From Oidiodendron maius Zn (Eukaryota > Ascomycota > Leotiomycetes > Myxotrichaceae): 64,000 bases of DNA. Shown piece after piece: positions 49,901 through 61,647 of the stretch (positions are counted from its first letter, which is position 1; every line of letters starts with the position of its first letter). A program made the position numbers and the translations under genes. The DNA is taken from assembly GCA_000827325.1 (NCBI GenBank), contig KN832881.1, forward strand, positions 84,616 through 148,615, read 5' to 3'. The notes under the pieces are model-generated. The model did no database searches and was not told the origin of the DNA. It was given only the letters and a program-made list of their open reading frames with translations.

Positions 49901-51111
49901 AGTCAGCCATATATTTGCTAGTTAGAGTAGCGCGGTCGATTTTACTCAAGCGTACGGACATACTGTCCCTCGGGCTGGCGATGGAATGGCGTGCATCATC
50001 TGAGATGCATGGGCGGTAAGATCCTGTTTGTGTACCAGTCAACTACCTCCCCTCGCCCTCCGAATATCATAGTCACAGCCGTCTCGACGTGTACCGTTCG
50101 TCGGCCACTCATGCCCGTGTTCCAGCGAGAGTCGGCGACTGCACGCTGCCCAACCGCCTCTGCGCCGCACTGCAAAGAGCGTGTCAGCCGGGCTAAGGCG
50201 CGTTGCGATTTGCTGCTTGTCTTGCCGTTTGACAATAACACATGTAACACGTTGTTGTTGTTGTTCTGATGCACAGTACTTGCCGCCCTGTATCGGCTGC
50301 CTACTCAGCATCATCAGCATCTTCCATGCACGCCTGGGGCTGCGAGTTTCTGATAGACGCCTCTGGCCGGGGCCCGCAGCCTGCCAGAACCACCAACATT
50401 CCCCCGGTACGCCAGCGACACCCGGCTGCCCGGGGCTGGACTCTCCCTTCTCCTGCGCTCCTCCAGGAATTGCTGACCGCGCGGGACAGAATGGGATAGA
50501 AAGGGGCAGCCGGCCAGGGCGATCGCGCGGGGGTGCGTACAACAGAGCCAGAAAGTGAGATGTTCCACGCGCGCGCGTTGAGCAACCGGCCATCCAGGGC
50601 GGACAGGCTACGCTCCATCCTATCCAGCGCGCTCTTCACAATCTTTCGAGACGTGCCGTTCGGTGATTGTCGCCCACTGGTTGGCCCCCAGCAAGCACCC
50701 AGGACGGACGGCCCAAACCGGTCGACGGGGAACAAGGATGGCCGACGATTCCTGCCCAGCACGGCTGCGCGCCAGACTGCCAGACTGCTAGAGGGCGACA
50801 GAGGGAACATGGGCCCCATCCAGGATCTAGGAACCAGGCTTGTTTTTGCTACGGTACCTGGAGACATGCGACTAGGGAGCCATGGGCCAGCTCGATTCCC
50901 GCCAGGCGAGGTATGCGACTCAGCAGATGCAAATAAGAAAATGCAATAAGAGTCCAGCAGTAGCCGGCCCTGACGTGGACACGACGAGTGAGAGAGACAG
51001 AGACATACAGAGAGAGATAGCGCTGCTCTGGTCTCCCCCCCGCGTTTTGACGACGACTACTTCTACTGTTGCTCCCTCCGCTGCTCCATTCAAAGGCGTC
51101 CTTCACTCCCT
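46907..51111. other. 4.2-kb interval without a recognised gene
   Basis: Divergent upstream space of ATP1 (-) and the mucin-like gene (+). It contains the CACGTG cluster, an AT-only palindromic stretch at about 48901-48927, CT-rich tracts, and a GC-rich part (50000-50900) open in several frames on both strands. None of these frames resembles a protein family. A long regulated promoter or noncoding transcripts are possible. Confidence 0.5.
47082..47113. promoter_or_regulatory. Triple CACGTG cluster upstream of ATP1
   Basis: Three CACGTG boxes at 47082-47087, 47094-47099 and 47108-47113, about 180-210 bp before the ATP1 start. They match the Cbf1-type bHLH site. The single box before ATP4 is of the same kind. 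Confidence 0.6.
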
Positions 51112-53443
51112 ATGTCGCCCTCTCAGCTGCTGCAAAACGGCCCTTGCCAGACCTCCCACGACTTCGACCGTCTTCCTCCACCACTCGAGGCCTTCAACTT
51201 CTTCGATTCACCTGTCCATCCTCCTCCTCCCTCCCGGGGCGTGCGGTCGTTCGATCGGCCACCCTCCGCACGCAGTATGCCGGTTGCCGGACGATCTCAA
51301 AAGAAACTCCAGCAGATTGCGGGCTTGGATATGACGGGGGAAGAGTTCGATGCCCTGCCGGCTGCGGTGCGCAGAAAGGTACGATATGATCAGCAAGACA
51401 CAACGTCTTTTTCCTTTTTCTTTTTCCGGACATCTGCGATGACCTATCACTCTCTCCTGTCCGGCACCCTATATGCCCAACAAGAGAGAGAGAGAGAGAG
51501 GGAGGGAGAGACAAGCGGTTCCACACGCTGTTTCTCTACTTAAGCATGGGAGCAGTTGCTCGATGTGCTTGGAAGGTGTGCTCCAGTCCTCACCCACAGG
51601 CGCCGGCCAATGACCAGCTCGGTTCGGCGTGCGCTTTCACACCGGGCGTACAGTAGCACCAGCACAAAAGAATCCTCCACCAGTCGCCCATACCACAAAC
51701 CAGCGGTCAAGTCCCCCACCTGGCGCTACCGCCAATAATCCATCAGCGTCCTGACGCCTTCCCACGACCGATTGTGACGGTACGGGACGCTGGCACGCAC
51801 GGTGCTGGTTCCTGGATGCAGGTCCGCTAACACCCAAACCCCTTAAACCCAAGCACAGGCAGACGTTTTTCGGCCGGGTCGTCTCGTTTCGTTTATCAGA
51901 ATTTCTTGTCGTCTTTCCGTCTATTTCATACCTCCTCTCCCCACTCATCGCCTCCTTTTTATATTGCTCTTGCATTCTCTCGTCGTCGGCCGGTCCCTGA
52001 CTCCCGCAGTACTTCTCCACTCTCGAGCGCTTGAGGTTCGCGCAGAACTCCCGACCCGACACCAGCTGTAATACGCCTCATCACCATCATGACCGCCCAC
52101 GCCAGCGGCTCCGCAAGGGCTCTCTAGCTGACCGTCGTGGCCTCGACCTCCCCTTCCTCGAGCTTCGCCGGAAGGCTAGTCGCCCCGCCCGCAGGCACAA
52201 TTCGGTCTCCTCGAGCGACGCCTCATGGTTTATGACCTTGCCCGAGAAGATCCGACAGCGGCAATTCACCCAGGAGGAGCAGGATCTCCTGAGCGGCCGC
52301 GTTAACGAGCACTATATCCTCGACGCCACGGATGAGGCTATCTACAAGGCTACGCGTGGGGTGAATCGTCAATTGACCCCCTCGCCCGACTCCGACGATC
52401 CCATTACGCCATCCGAGACCAGCCCCAGCTTCGATCATCGCCCGCTCGGCTCGAAGCCCCCAATGGCGGACCACGCCTATGAGACCTTCCGGTGGATGGA
52501 CGAGGAGGAGGACCTGGATCTGAAACTCGTCCTCGATGACTACCATGCCAACCTCGACGGCGCCGTCATCCCAACCACGGAAAGTTTCTGGCGGCCCTCG
52601 TTCCGCCGCCGGATGTCCATCTCCAAAATGCCCTTTAACAAGAGGAGCCCCTCCCTACAATCCCGATCCCCCAAGTCTCCCAAGATCGAAACGAACCACA
52701 CGCGCCAAAGATCACGAGCGTTGTCACTTATATCACCAAGACATCTGCCCAAGGCTTCAGTCTCGTCGATTGACCCCGCCGCCACCCACTATCAAGATCC
52801 GGAGGCTCGATTGAAGCTGCGAGCTTACCTAGCCTCGCCCCAGAAGTTCGACGAAGCCATAGAGTTCGGCTTTCCGTCTATAGACGGTGTGGCCGCGGAC
52901 AAAGAGAACAAGCCACCCCGCATATCTGCAGACATCATTGGCCGGAAGTCGCAGTCGACGGAGAAGTCGCGCTCCTTCTGGAAGGACGTCGAGATCTCGT
53001 CTCTATTTGACGACGACTCTTCGGTGCAGGACCCGGAATCCCCCTTAACGCCGATGCTCGCCGATGCGCATTTCAAGAACCAATATAGACCGCCGGTTCA
53101 CACGGGCCACGGTAAATCATCATTGGACTTCTCCCACATCGGCGTCACCAAACCCATGGTATTGAAGCAACCCGAGTCGTATACACACGCCTCGACTGGA
53201 AACAGGGAGATGACACTACGCATGACGCTGACAAGGCCCGACTTGAGGGCCGACGATACGGCACTATATGGCTGGCAGACCAGCCGGAGTCCCCTCCGAG
53301 AGGAGCCGCTGACACCAGAGGAGTCAGAGGTGCGAGGACCATTCGGCGGCACTGACGGCTGGGGCATAGATGACAAGGAGGATGGAGTAGTCAAAAGATT
53401 CTGGAATAGAGTTAAGAGCTCGCAACGAAAACCGGTTTATTAG
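51112..53443 (+). CDS. Mucin-like Ser/Pro-rich fungal protein
   Basis: Two exons (51112-51378 and 52010-53443) join in phase 0 to give 566 aa. The 631-nt intron is long for this window and contains a GA-repeat at about 51484-51512. The junction creates a motif that looks conserved: LPAAVRRKYFSTLERLRFAQ. After it come a His-rich and Arg/Ser-rich segment, then TLPEKIRQRQFTQEEQDLLS and FRWMDEEEDLDLKLVLDDYH. The rest is Ser/Pro-rich with many SP sites, and the protein ends WNRVKSSQRKPVY. There is no signal peptide or membrane helix, so the common label 'mucin' reflects composition only. The protein is probably cytoplasmic or nuclear, with unknown role. Confidence 0.82.
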
Positions 53444-54115
53444 GGAGCATGGGCGATAAATGAACGTTATAAAGTGTCTTCAGTTCTCTGCCTGTACTTA
53501 GCGTTTGGGTTACATATCACGCGGCGATACCACTTCTGGATGTAAATTTGATATAATATTGATGAACTTGAACATGCACTGATGAGATGATTATCTGTGT
53601 TCCTTTGGTTGACTATGCTAAAGTCTGTTGGTGAGAGTTGCATCGCCACGAAGGATGTTGGCCGGGTCGCATTTCCCTAAGTCACGTGACAACCTGTCGA
53701 CCCCTTTTGCCGCGTGTCTTACACAGTTGAGGACAGCACGACCATTGAAGACCCAAGAAGACATGCAGTAAATAATAGAGCCGTTCTGTAGATTGTGAAG
53801 AGAATATCTGAAATGTCTCACCCGCCAATTATTATATAACTGCTGTTCCAAAATACTCCTGAAGCTCTATGAAAGAGGCCTGCCTAGATCGATAGTTGCA
53901 TGTGGAGCTGTGGCGTCGTCATAAAAGTCGCCAGCCAACCTCGACTTCGTTTCACCACGCCTCACTCCTTCTTCCAAGCTCATCCAACGTCCTACGCAAT
54001 CGACCGAGTACGGTCCCTCTCTCATCCCATAACAGATTAAACCCATCATCATAACTGCCTCGTTGATGACCACCTGCAAGCTTGATGAGCGCCTAGACAC
54101 CCGCAGTCCGTGACC
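53444..54115. promoter_or_regulatory. Upstream region of VPS10 with a palindromic CACGTG site
   Basis: A 670-bp spacer between two plus-strand genes. A perfect 10-bp palindrome GTCACGTGAC is at 53681-53690, about 430 bp before the VPS10 start. Confidence 0.5.
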
Positions 54116-57100
54116 ATGAGGCTCCAGACGGCGGCCACATGCTGGCACTCGCTCCTCCTGCTCTCGACGCTGCTTTGCAGTGGCAGCGGGGTGCTGGCGA
54201 AGAAGGATCAGCCGGCGGTGAAGAACACGAAGTTTGATTTTGTGCCACAGCGCGTACAGTACTTCGACGACTCCGACGTGATCCTGTTCGAGGACGAGGT
54301 CAACCATGTGGTGTACATTTCGGACAATGCCGGGGAGGAGTGGGAGAAGGTGAAGGCGGCACCGGAGGGGAAGATCCGCGGGGTGTCGATGCATCCGTTT
54401 GATAATAAGAGGGCGTATATTATCACCACGGAGACGACGCATTGGAAGACAAAGGACCGGGGGGAGCATTGGGAGAAGTTCACGTCGGCGGCCTTGGCCA
54501 GTGTGTTCCGCTTTCCGCTGTCGTATCATGCAGGAGATCCGGATAGGATTATCTTCAATGCGATGGATTGTACGGGGATATTCTGCGAGGAAATAGTAGG
54601 TTTCACCTGCATCAGCATGAGTGCTGACGGGATTCTTCTTTTACTAACTTTGGGGGGATTCTGTAGGCAATGTATACTACCGATGGCTTTGCAACAGATG
54701 CCAAGTTCCTCCGGGCTGATGTCACCAAGGGCTGCCACTGGGCGAAATCGTTAGAGTTATTTACGTCCGGCCAGAAGGAACTTGACGACGATAGGATTAT
54801 CTGCGTAGCCAAGAGCCGATTCTCGCCCTGGAGCAAGGATTACCGACTCGTCATATCGGATGAATACTTCAGAGAGGGGCAAGAGTTTGAGCCAGAGCTG
54901 GAACCGGGCCGGACGGTCCAGGGCATCGTTGAGGTCGCGACTACAACGAAATACCTCATCGTTGCTGTAGGCTCAGACCAGACTGATGAGATGGCCCTGT
55001 ACATCTCGGACGACGCCATCAAGTGGCATAGGGCTATCTTCCCGCATGATCATAAGCTGATGGACGCTTCGTACACAGTTCTGGAAGGCACCAATTACAG
55101 CATCCAGATCGATGCGCTGAACTCTCGGCCCTCGACACCCATGGGCGTTCTTTTCAGTAGCAACTCAAACGGCACCTACTTCACACGGAACATCGAGCAC
55201 ACGAACAGGGATTTCCAGGGATATGTTGACTTTGAGAAGGTCACGGGAATCCAGGGGATCTTCCTAGTGAACACGGTAAAGAATTACAAGGACGTGGAGA
55301 AGTCGGACGCTAAGAAGGAGATCATCACCAAGATCACCTTCGATGATGGCCGGACATTCCATGATGTGAAGTGCGAAGATGAAGATCTCCATCTTCAGTC
55401 TGTTACTCACCTAATGAACTCCGGGCGCGTCTTCTCGAGCCCTGCTCCAGGTCTGATTATGGGTATCGGCAATACTGGAAAGCATCTTAAGGACCCTAAG
55501 GATGGCAATCTGTACGTCTCTGATGATGCTGGTGTCACCTGGAGACTCGGTCTGAAGGGCCCGCATATGTACGAGTTTGGCGATTCTGGATCTATCTTGG
55601 TGGCTATCAAGGACAACGGCGAACCTGTAGGCGAGATCAACTACTCCCTGAATCACGGAAAAGACTGGAGCACGGTTGAACTTAAGGATGAGATTCGCCC
55701 GGCGCAGTTGACCACGACCAAGGATTCCACGAGCCTCAAGTTCCTCTTGGAGGGGACTGGCGGGCCCGAGAGCTCGTCAGGATATATTGTTGCTATTGAC
55801 TTTGATGATATGCATGAGAGGAAGTGCAAGGATAATGATGATGATATGGAGAATTGGTCTGCGCGAGTCGATAAGGATGGCAAGCCTACCTGCCTTATGG
55901 GGCACACACAGATGTACAGACGCCGCAAGGCCAATGCGGATTGCTTCGTCAAGAACGAGTTTGTGGATCCGGTGCCCACATCCTCTCCTTGCGACTGCAC
56001 GGATGAGGATTTCGAGTGCGACTTCAACTTCGTTAGAAATAAGGATGGCGAGTGCGAGCAGGCTGGGCGACTAGTCATCCCTGGCGGCATCTGTGACGGA
56101 TTCGGCCCTGATACAACATTCAAGGCATCCTCCGGATGGCGCCAGATTCCTGGGAATGACTGCAAGAGGGTTGATGGAGAGAAATACAGGGACGAGCTAG
56201 TCGACAGGAAATGCGCAGATTCAGTAAAGCCCCCAGCAGATGGCAAGGTGACCCACGAGCAGTATCCATTCCTCGGCGAGGTTATTGACTACACATACCT
56301 CGAGCGGACGGATGTCAGTACTGGCGATGACGAGACGATTATTGTGCAGACGACCCATAGCGTCTTTCGTAGTCACAACCACGGCAAGAAATGGAAAGAG
56401 ATCACGGAACTCAATGGCGAGAACATCAAAGCAACGATTCGGCATCCGTACTTCAATGATGTTGTGTATTTCGTTACGCCCTCCAAGAAGGTCTACTACT
56501 CGATTGATCGTGGCGAGAATATTCGCCATTTCAATGCGCCGCATCCCCCGACTAAGGATGCCAGTCCTCCGATCATGAGCTTCCACTCAAAGCACAAGGA
56601 CTGGATCATCTGGCACGGTACGAGGGACTGTGAGAGCACAGAGGGCTGCCATAATGTCGCCTCGCTCACGACGGATCGCGGCGACAGCAAATGGCTCACT
56701 CTCCAGGACTACGTTCATAAGTGCGAGTTCATTCAGGAGACAGATATGAGGCTCGTCAATCAGGAGCATCGAGAGAGTCGCGAAAAGCTCATCTACTGCG
56801 TGGTCAAGAAGAATGAGGACAATAGGGATGATAATCCGAGGCAACTCGTGTCCAGCACCGACTTCTTCTTCTCGCGAGATGTGCATTATGAAAACATTGC
56901 CGACTTCGCCACGATGTCTGAATTTATTGTTGTGGCTCGATACGACGAGGAGCATGGGCTGATGGCCGCTGCCAGTGTTGATGGTCAGACATTTGCGGAC
57001 GCTCATTTCCCACCTGGATTCTCGGTAGACGACCAGGAGGGTTATACGGTCCTCGACAGCTCGACTCACTCCATCTTCCTGCACGTCACGATCGAGAACT

Positions 57101-58756
57101 CGCCTGGGCTCGAGTACGGGTCTATAATCAAGAGCAATTCTAACGGTACGTCGTATACTCTAGCTCTAAATGCCGTGGATAGGGACTCGGTGGGATACGT
57201 GGACTTTGAGAAGATGTTCGGCGTCGAAGGTTTGGCTATGGTGAACGTGGTTGCGAATTACGATGCAAAAGACTATGCAAAGCAAGGGAAGATGCTCAAG
57301 AGCATGATCACGCACAACGATGGAGCTGAGTGGAGCTATCTCACGCCTCCGGCAGAGAATGCCGATGGGCAGAGATTTGACTGCAGTGGCAGTCTCGAGA
57401 AATGCTCTCTCCACGTCCACAGCTACACTGATCGTAGAGATAAATCCCACACGTTCTACTCCAACTCGGCTATTGGGCTGATGCTTGGTGTGGGCAATGT
57501 GGGAGAGTATTTGACCGGGAAAAAGGACGCGGATACCTTCATAACTTCCGATGCCGGAATTACCTGGAGGGCTGCGAAGAAAGGCCAGTATATGTGGGAA
57601 TTCGGCGATCAAGGGTCCATCGTGGTACTGGTCAAGGAAAGTCAGCCCACGAGAATCGTCTACTTCTCTCGGAACGAGGGCGAGAGCTGGACCGAGTATG
57701 AGTTCTCTGACCATGATGTGATTATTGACGATCTCACCACTATGCCTAGCGACAACTCGCGGAACTTTCTCCTCTGGGGATCGGATGATGGCAAGGCTAT
57801 TGCAGTCAACCTCGACTTTACTGGCCTCACAGATGTGCAGTGTAAGCTGGATGAGAAGGAAGTGGAGGCAGATGACTATTACCTGTGGACGCCGAGACAC
57901 CCGAGCCAAGATGATGACTGCCTCTTTGGCCACGTCTCGCAGTATCACCGCAAGAAACTGACGTCTGACTGCTACAATGGGAGAATGATCCCTCGCTTGC
58001 ACAACATTGCAAAGAATTGCTCTTGTACCAGACGGGACTATGAATGGTGGGCTCTGCTTCTTGCTTATGCGATCTTGAATGGATAGTAGGCTAACAAAGA
58101 AATAGTGATTACAATTACGAGCGCCAACTCGATGGTTCATGCCAGCTTGTCAAGGGATTAGACCCTCCTGACCACAGCGCCTTGTGTGCAGCGGACCCGG
58201 ACCTAAAAGAGTATTACAAGGTTACTGGGTTCAGGAAACTGTCTACGTCGACGTGTTCCGGCGGCACGGAATACGATAAGAGTGTGGCATCCCCGTGTGC
58301 GGGCCACAAAGATGAGTTCGACCGGAAGCACAGGCCGACTGGAGCAGCCATATTCTTCCTCATCACCATCCCTCTCGCAGTAGGTGTGGGTTTTGGATAT
58401 TGGTTATGGCGCAACTATGCCTCGAAGATTGGGCAGATTAGATTGGGTGAACAATGTACGCTTTTATTTCCATCCTTCTACTCATCGTTTAAATACTAAC
58501 TAATATACTACTAGCTGACGGTGACCCACCGTATATTAAATACCCCGTCATGGTGATCGCAGGCATCGTGGCCATCGTCCAGGCTCTGCCTCTCCTCGTA
58601 GGCAGCCTCTGGCGCTCTACATTATCCTTATTCGGACGGGGCGGCAGCCGGACATTCACGACGCGAGATAGTTTTGCGCGGGGACGCGGTGATTATGCGA
58701 TTGTGGATGAGGACGAGGGAGAGTTGCTCGGTGATGAGAGCGATGAGGAGGTATGA
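54116..58756 (+). CDS. VPS10: Vacuolar protein sorting receptor Vps10 (sortilin family)
   Basis: Type I receptor that carries carboxypeptidase Y and other hydrolases from the Golgi to endosomes. Four exons (54116-54595, 54667-58046, 58106-58455, 58515-58756) give 1483 aa. The signal peptide is residues 1-28 (LLLLSTLLCSGSGVLA core). Two Vps10 propeller domains, about residues 45-690 and 700-1340, carry repeated Asp-box motifs such as SDDAGVTWR, SDAGITWR and SRNEGESW. Each ends in a ten-Cys type module (CDCTDEDFECDFNF; CSCTRRDYECDYNYERQ, split by an intron). The membrane helix is at about 1367-1388 (IFFLITIPLAVGVGFGYW). A second hydrophobic stretch and an acidic tail (DEDEGELLGDESDEEV) follow. 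Confidence 0.95.
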
Positions 58757-59288
58757 AACAAAATCATTACACTGAATTAAATCCGAAGCAAGAGGTTTTT
58801 TTTGTTCGAGGGGGAAATGAACCTTTAGCATAGGATAGGATGTATCTTAGGATGGAAATTAAGGGAGATGGGGGGAGGATGGTGGTCTACGATAGATTAA
58901 GTGGGCATCATCATCACACACCACACCCTTTTGTTAAATTAGATCTTTTACCTTAGCGGAGTTGTGAATTTTTAGGATTGGTTATTTGTCATTGAAGATA
59001 TTCCTTACATGTGAGGCGTTTTTGATTGTACATTACGGCATATTTATCATTTTGCTGCAAGGCCATTATTTACTCGCGGGTGTGAGCGCCATTTTCTTGT
59101 GGAGAAGATTGTGCATCTACGTAGCTCTTCACCATTAACGATAATTGAAGCTAAATGCATATATTGTCTATTAACACATCCTTCACACATGCTCATGAAT
59201 CGCATTATAACCTCTATCCCTCTATCCCTCTTTCCTAACCCCGCTTTCATAACTGCCTCATTCTGCAACCAACTACCAAGACATGATA
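58757..59288. other. Convergent 3' region
   Basis: About 530 bp, AT-rich, between the stops of VPS10 (+) and the reduced transporter (-). Nothing else seen. Confidence 0.5.
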
Positions 59289-59761
59289 TCAAGTCGTCTC
59301 TGTGTTTTCAGTGACTTCAGGAGCAGCTCCCTTCTCCTCGACATCTGCTCCACCGGTATTTTCAAGCCCGATCTCACCATGCAGATACGTCGGACCGCCA
59401 TGCACCTTACTCTCGAGCATGGCCTGGATCTCAGCGTCAAGTCTCGACCCGCCAGGTATGGTGTTACAAGGTTTGGGCCCGCCCTTGCCGAAGAGCAGCT
59501 CGATTTCCTCTATGGTCTTGCCGCAGGTCTCGGGGAAGGTGAAGTAGGCGCCTTGAATGATGCCATGAGGGTCGTCGAAAAATGCCAGGTATTGTTTAGT
59601 ACCAATGATGGCCGACATCGAGGAGATGTCAAAGCCAAACCTACGGTACGTCAGGCTCGTGTTTAAATATGGGATATCCCCGAGAATACTCACAGCATAC
59701 CTTCAACCGTGCTAATAATAGCAAGGAAGTAAACATCGTAAAGTTTGGGCAATGTGATCAT
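59289..59761 (-). pseudogene. MFS sugar transporter with large in-frame internal deletion
   Basis: Two exons (59761-59694 and 59640-59289) give an open 139-aa product, where the family is usually about 530-560 aa. The N-terminus is normal for a hexose-transporter-like protein: the first helix region reads KLYDVYFLAIISTVEGMLFG, then FDISSMSAIIGTKQYLAFF. After HGIIQGA it passes directly into YFTFPETCGKTIEEIELLFG, which is the end of helix 12 and the cytoplasmic tail. Helices 2-12 are missing. The tail (GGSRLDAEIQAMLESK) is complete. The splice sites of the first intron and the reading frame are intact, suggesting a recent event or selection for the short product. It cannot transport sugar. It was probably a host gene, not a transferred fragment. 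Confidence 0.8.
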
Positions 59762-60658
59762 CTTGGATTCTAGGCAATGGTCCCGAGTCAACTTTGACAC
59801 AAAATGGGACCTTCTAAAAGAGATGATCAGAGTAATGGCGAGGAGGGACGCTCATTTATATATATACAACATTTGCGCCGACAGGCTGGAGAGCTTGCTC
59901 CACTCCACCACCCTGTACTGCCCTTACCCAGCATTTGCCAACGTGATCTCCGGTCAAGATTCCCTTAAGCTGGCCCCGACTAAGCGGTTTTGCCTCAACT
60001 AACAGCTCCACTTGGAATACGGAGGACTCGTATCATGTACCTTCCGCAGTATGAACTAGGGAAAAGGCGGCGAGCTCTTATAGCACGCCATAAGCTTGTC
60101 ATAGGCGCGGAAGCAGTGAGAGAGAGCATGGATCGAAGAGACGAGTGGAAGGAAATATTTACCTATCGGCTTCAATTGCCGGTGGAATAGCTTAATGTGG
60201 CACTCCCTAGGGATCGCTGCTTGCTGATTCATATGCATGTACTTCATCCGTGTCGAGGCCCACCCGTCCTGACATGTGGCTCTGCTGTATATGCTCATTT
60301 TTGAACAGCTGCGTCACTGCTGACGCGCGGAATGGAGCTTGCAGATGTATGCGTTACTGGACGTTTCTGGAGAATGGGGCTGGGTATGGGATTTGAGGTT
60401 CAGCTTTGCGGTGCTGAATGCAAGACCGGGAAACATGTAGGTAGCAAAAATAATGATCGAGGTAACGACAGCCTCAGACTGGCCTGTGGCATTCCCGGAG
60501 AGTAGCTGTATCAAGACACAAGTCTGTTATATGGAGCTGGATATACAATTCAGGCTGATTGCTCTTAGCCCGGGTGTCACATGCTCTATATCTCCAAAAT
60601 CGCGACCACAGATATGCGCCCAAATCTTCGTTGTATCAGAAATTTGTACTCGGCCTGA
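59762..60658. other. Upstream region of the reduced transporter
   Basis: About 900 bp between tandem minus-strand genes. It holds the retained transporter promoter and the 3' end of the cytidine deaminase. Short open frames (60314-60514) show no clear family. Confidence 0.45.
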
Positions 60659-61320
60659 TCAACCTGTTGCCGGGAGAGACGCCGCAGAGGGAAGGGCCTC
60701 TGGACCAAAAGAAGCTGGAAGTAGCTGCGTACAATATCAGCATATGTCCTTTTACCCAAGGTTCGGGAGAGTACACACCTGCCCCAGCTTCATAATCACA
60801 AAGGACCCATCCTTATCGAACATGAGTATCGGTGTCTCGAGGTGACAGAATTCTCGGATGCTACAAATTCTCGACGTCAGCCAAGCTCTCCTGCGTTAAT
60901 GCCGCCCTCTCTAAGGCAGCCATATTCTCTCGAATATATTCCTCATCTGTGACCTCTGCAAATGAAGCAAACTGACAATTGTCTGCACATGCCGCACGGG
61001 CTGGCAGGGGGACTGATATCCGTCGCGACAGCCACAGCCTTGAACTTCTTATGTCCCTGACTGACAGCCGCCCCGATCGCCACCCTCTCCGCACACGTCC
61101 CCACGGGGTACGATGCATTCTCAACATTCACACCATCGATAAACTGGGCATTGTCTGTGAGGATGCAGGAGCCGACCCGGAATCGCGAGTACGGACAGTA
61201 GGCTCGGTCTTTGGCGGCACGGCTGCGCGTGTAAAGAGTGTCGAATTGAGCGCTCGTGATGCCGTACTCAGCGCAGGCCTGCGAGACTTGCGAGGGGTCG
61301 CTGGAAGAGAGGAGCTTCAT
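60659..61320 (-). CDS. CDD1: Cytidine deaminase
   Basis: Pyrimidine salvage enzyme that converts cytidine and deoxycytidine to uridine forms. Three exons (61320-60977, 60860-60779, 60724-60659) give 163 aa. The zinc site is complete: the GTCAERVAIG motif with the catalytic Glu, and PCGMCRQ with the two other Cys ligands. The first intron cuts the codon after CRQ and uses a GTCAGT donor. The next exon supplies IREFCHLETPILMFDKDG. The last exon is LLPASFGPEALPS then AASLPATG, the usual family ending. The start is the ATG giving MKLLSSSDPSQVSQ. Confidence 0.93.
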
Positions 61321-61647
61321 GATCACTGCTTTGTGTGTGGGCGGAGTGTGGGGGAGAGGGATTGGCGCAGAGCGTGTATTTTATGAGTATTGAGGGCGAA
61401 GAGCGAGGAATGTAGTAGCCGCTTTTAGCTCGCCGTCCCTTTTCGCTCAATTGGACATTGATACGAGGTAAGAGCTAATAAAGAAAGACCTTACTTCTTC
61501 AAGGAGCAGAATTGGGTTCAGAAACCAAGTTTCAGTGGCCTCTCGACGAGTTGAGCTGCAGATAATTGACAAGAGTGCATTCTGGTTATCGAGTATCTAC
61601 CATTGCTAACGAAACTCCCAGGATCTACTATTTGTTCTCACAATTTG
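61321..61647. other. Intergenic region
   Basis: About 330 bp between tandem minus-strand genes, carrying the CDD1 promoter and the 3' end of the retropepsin-like gene. Nothing else seen. Confidence 0.5.

Noticed and set aside
50039-50949. Several overlapping open frames of 120-190 codons on both strands
   Set aside because: High GC content opens all frames at once; no conserved motif, no intron structure and no family resemblance.
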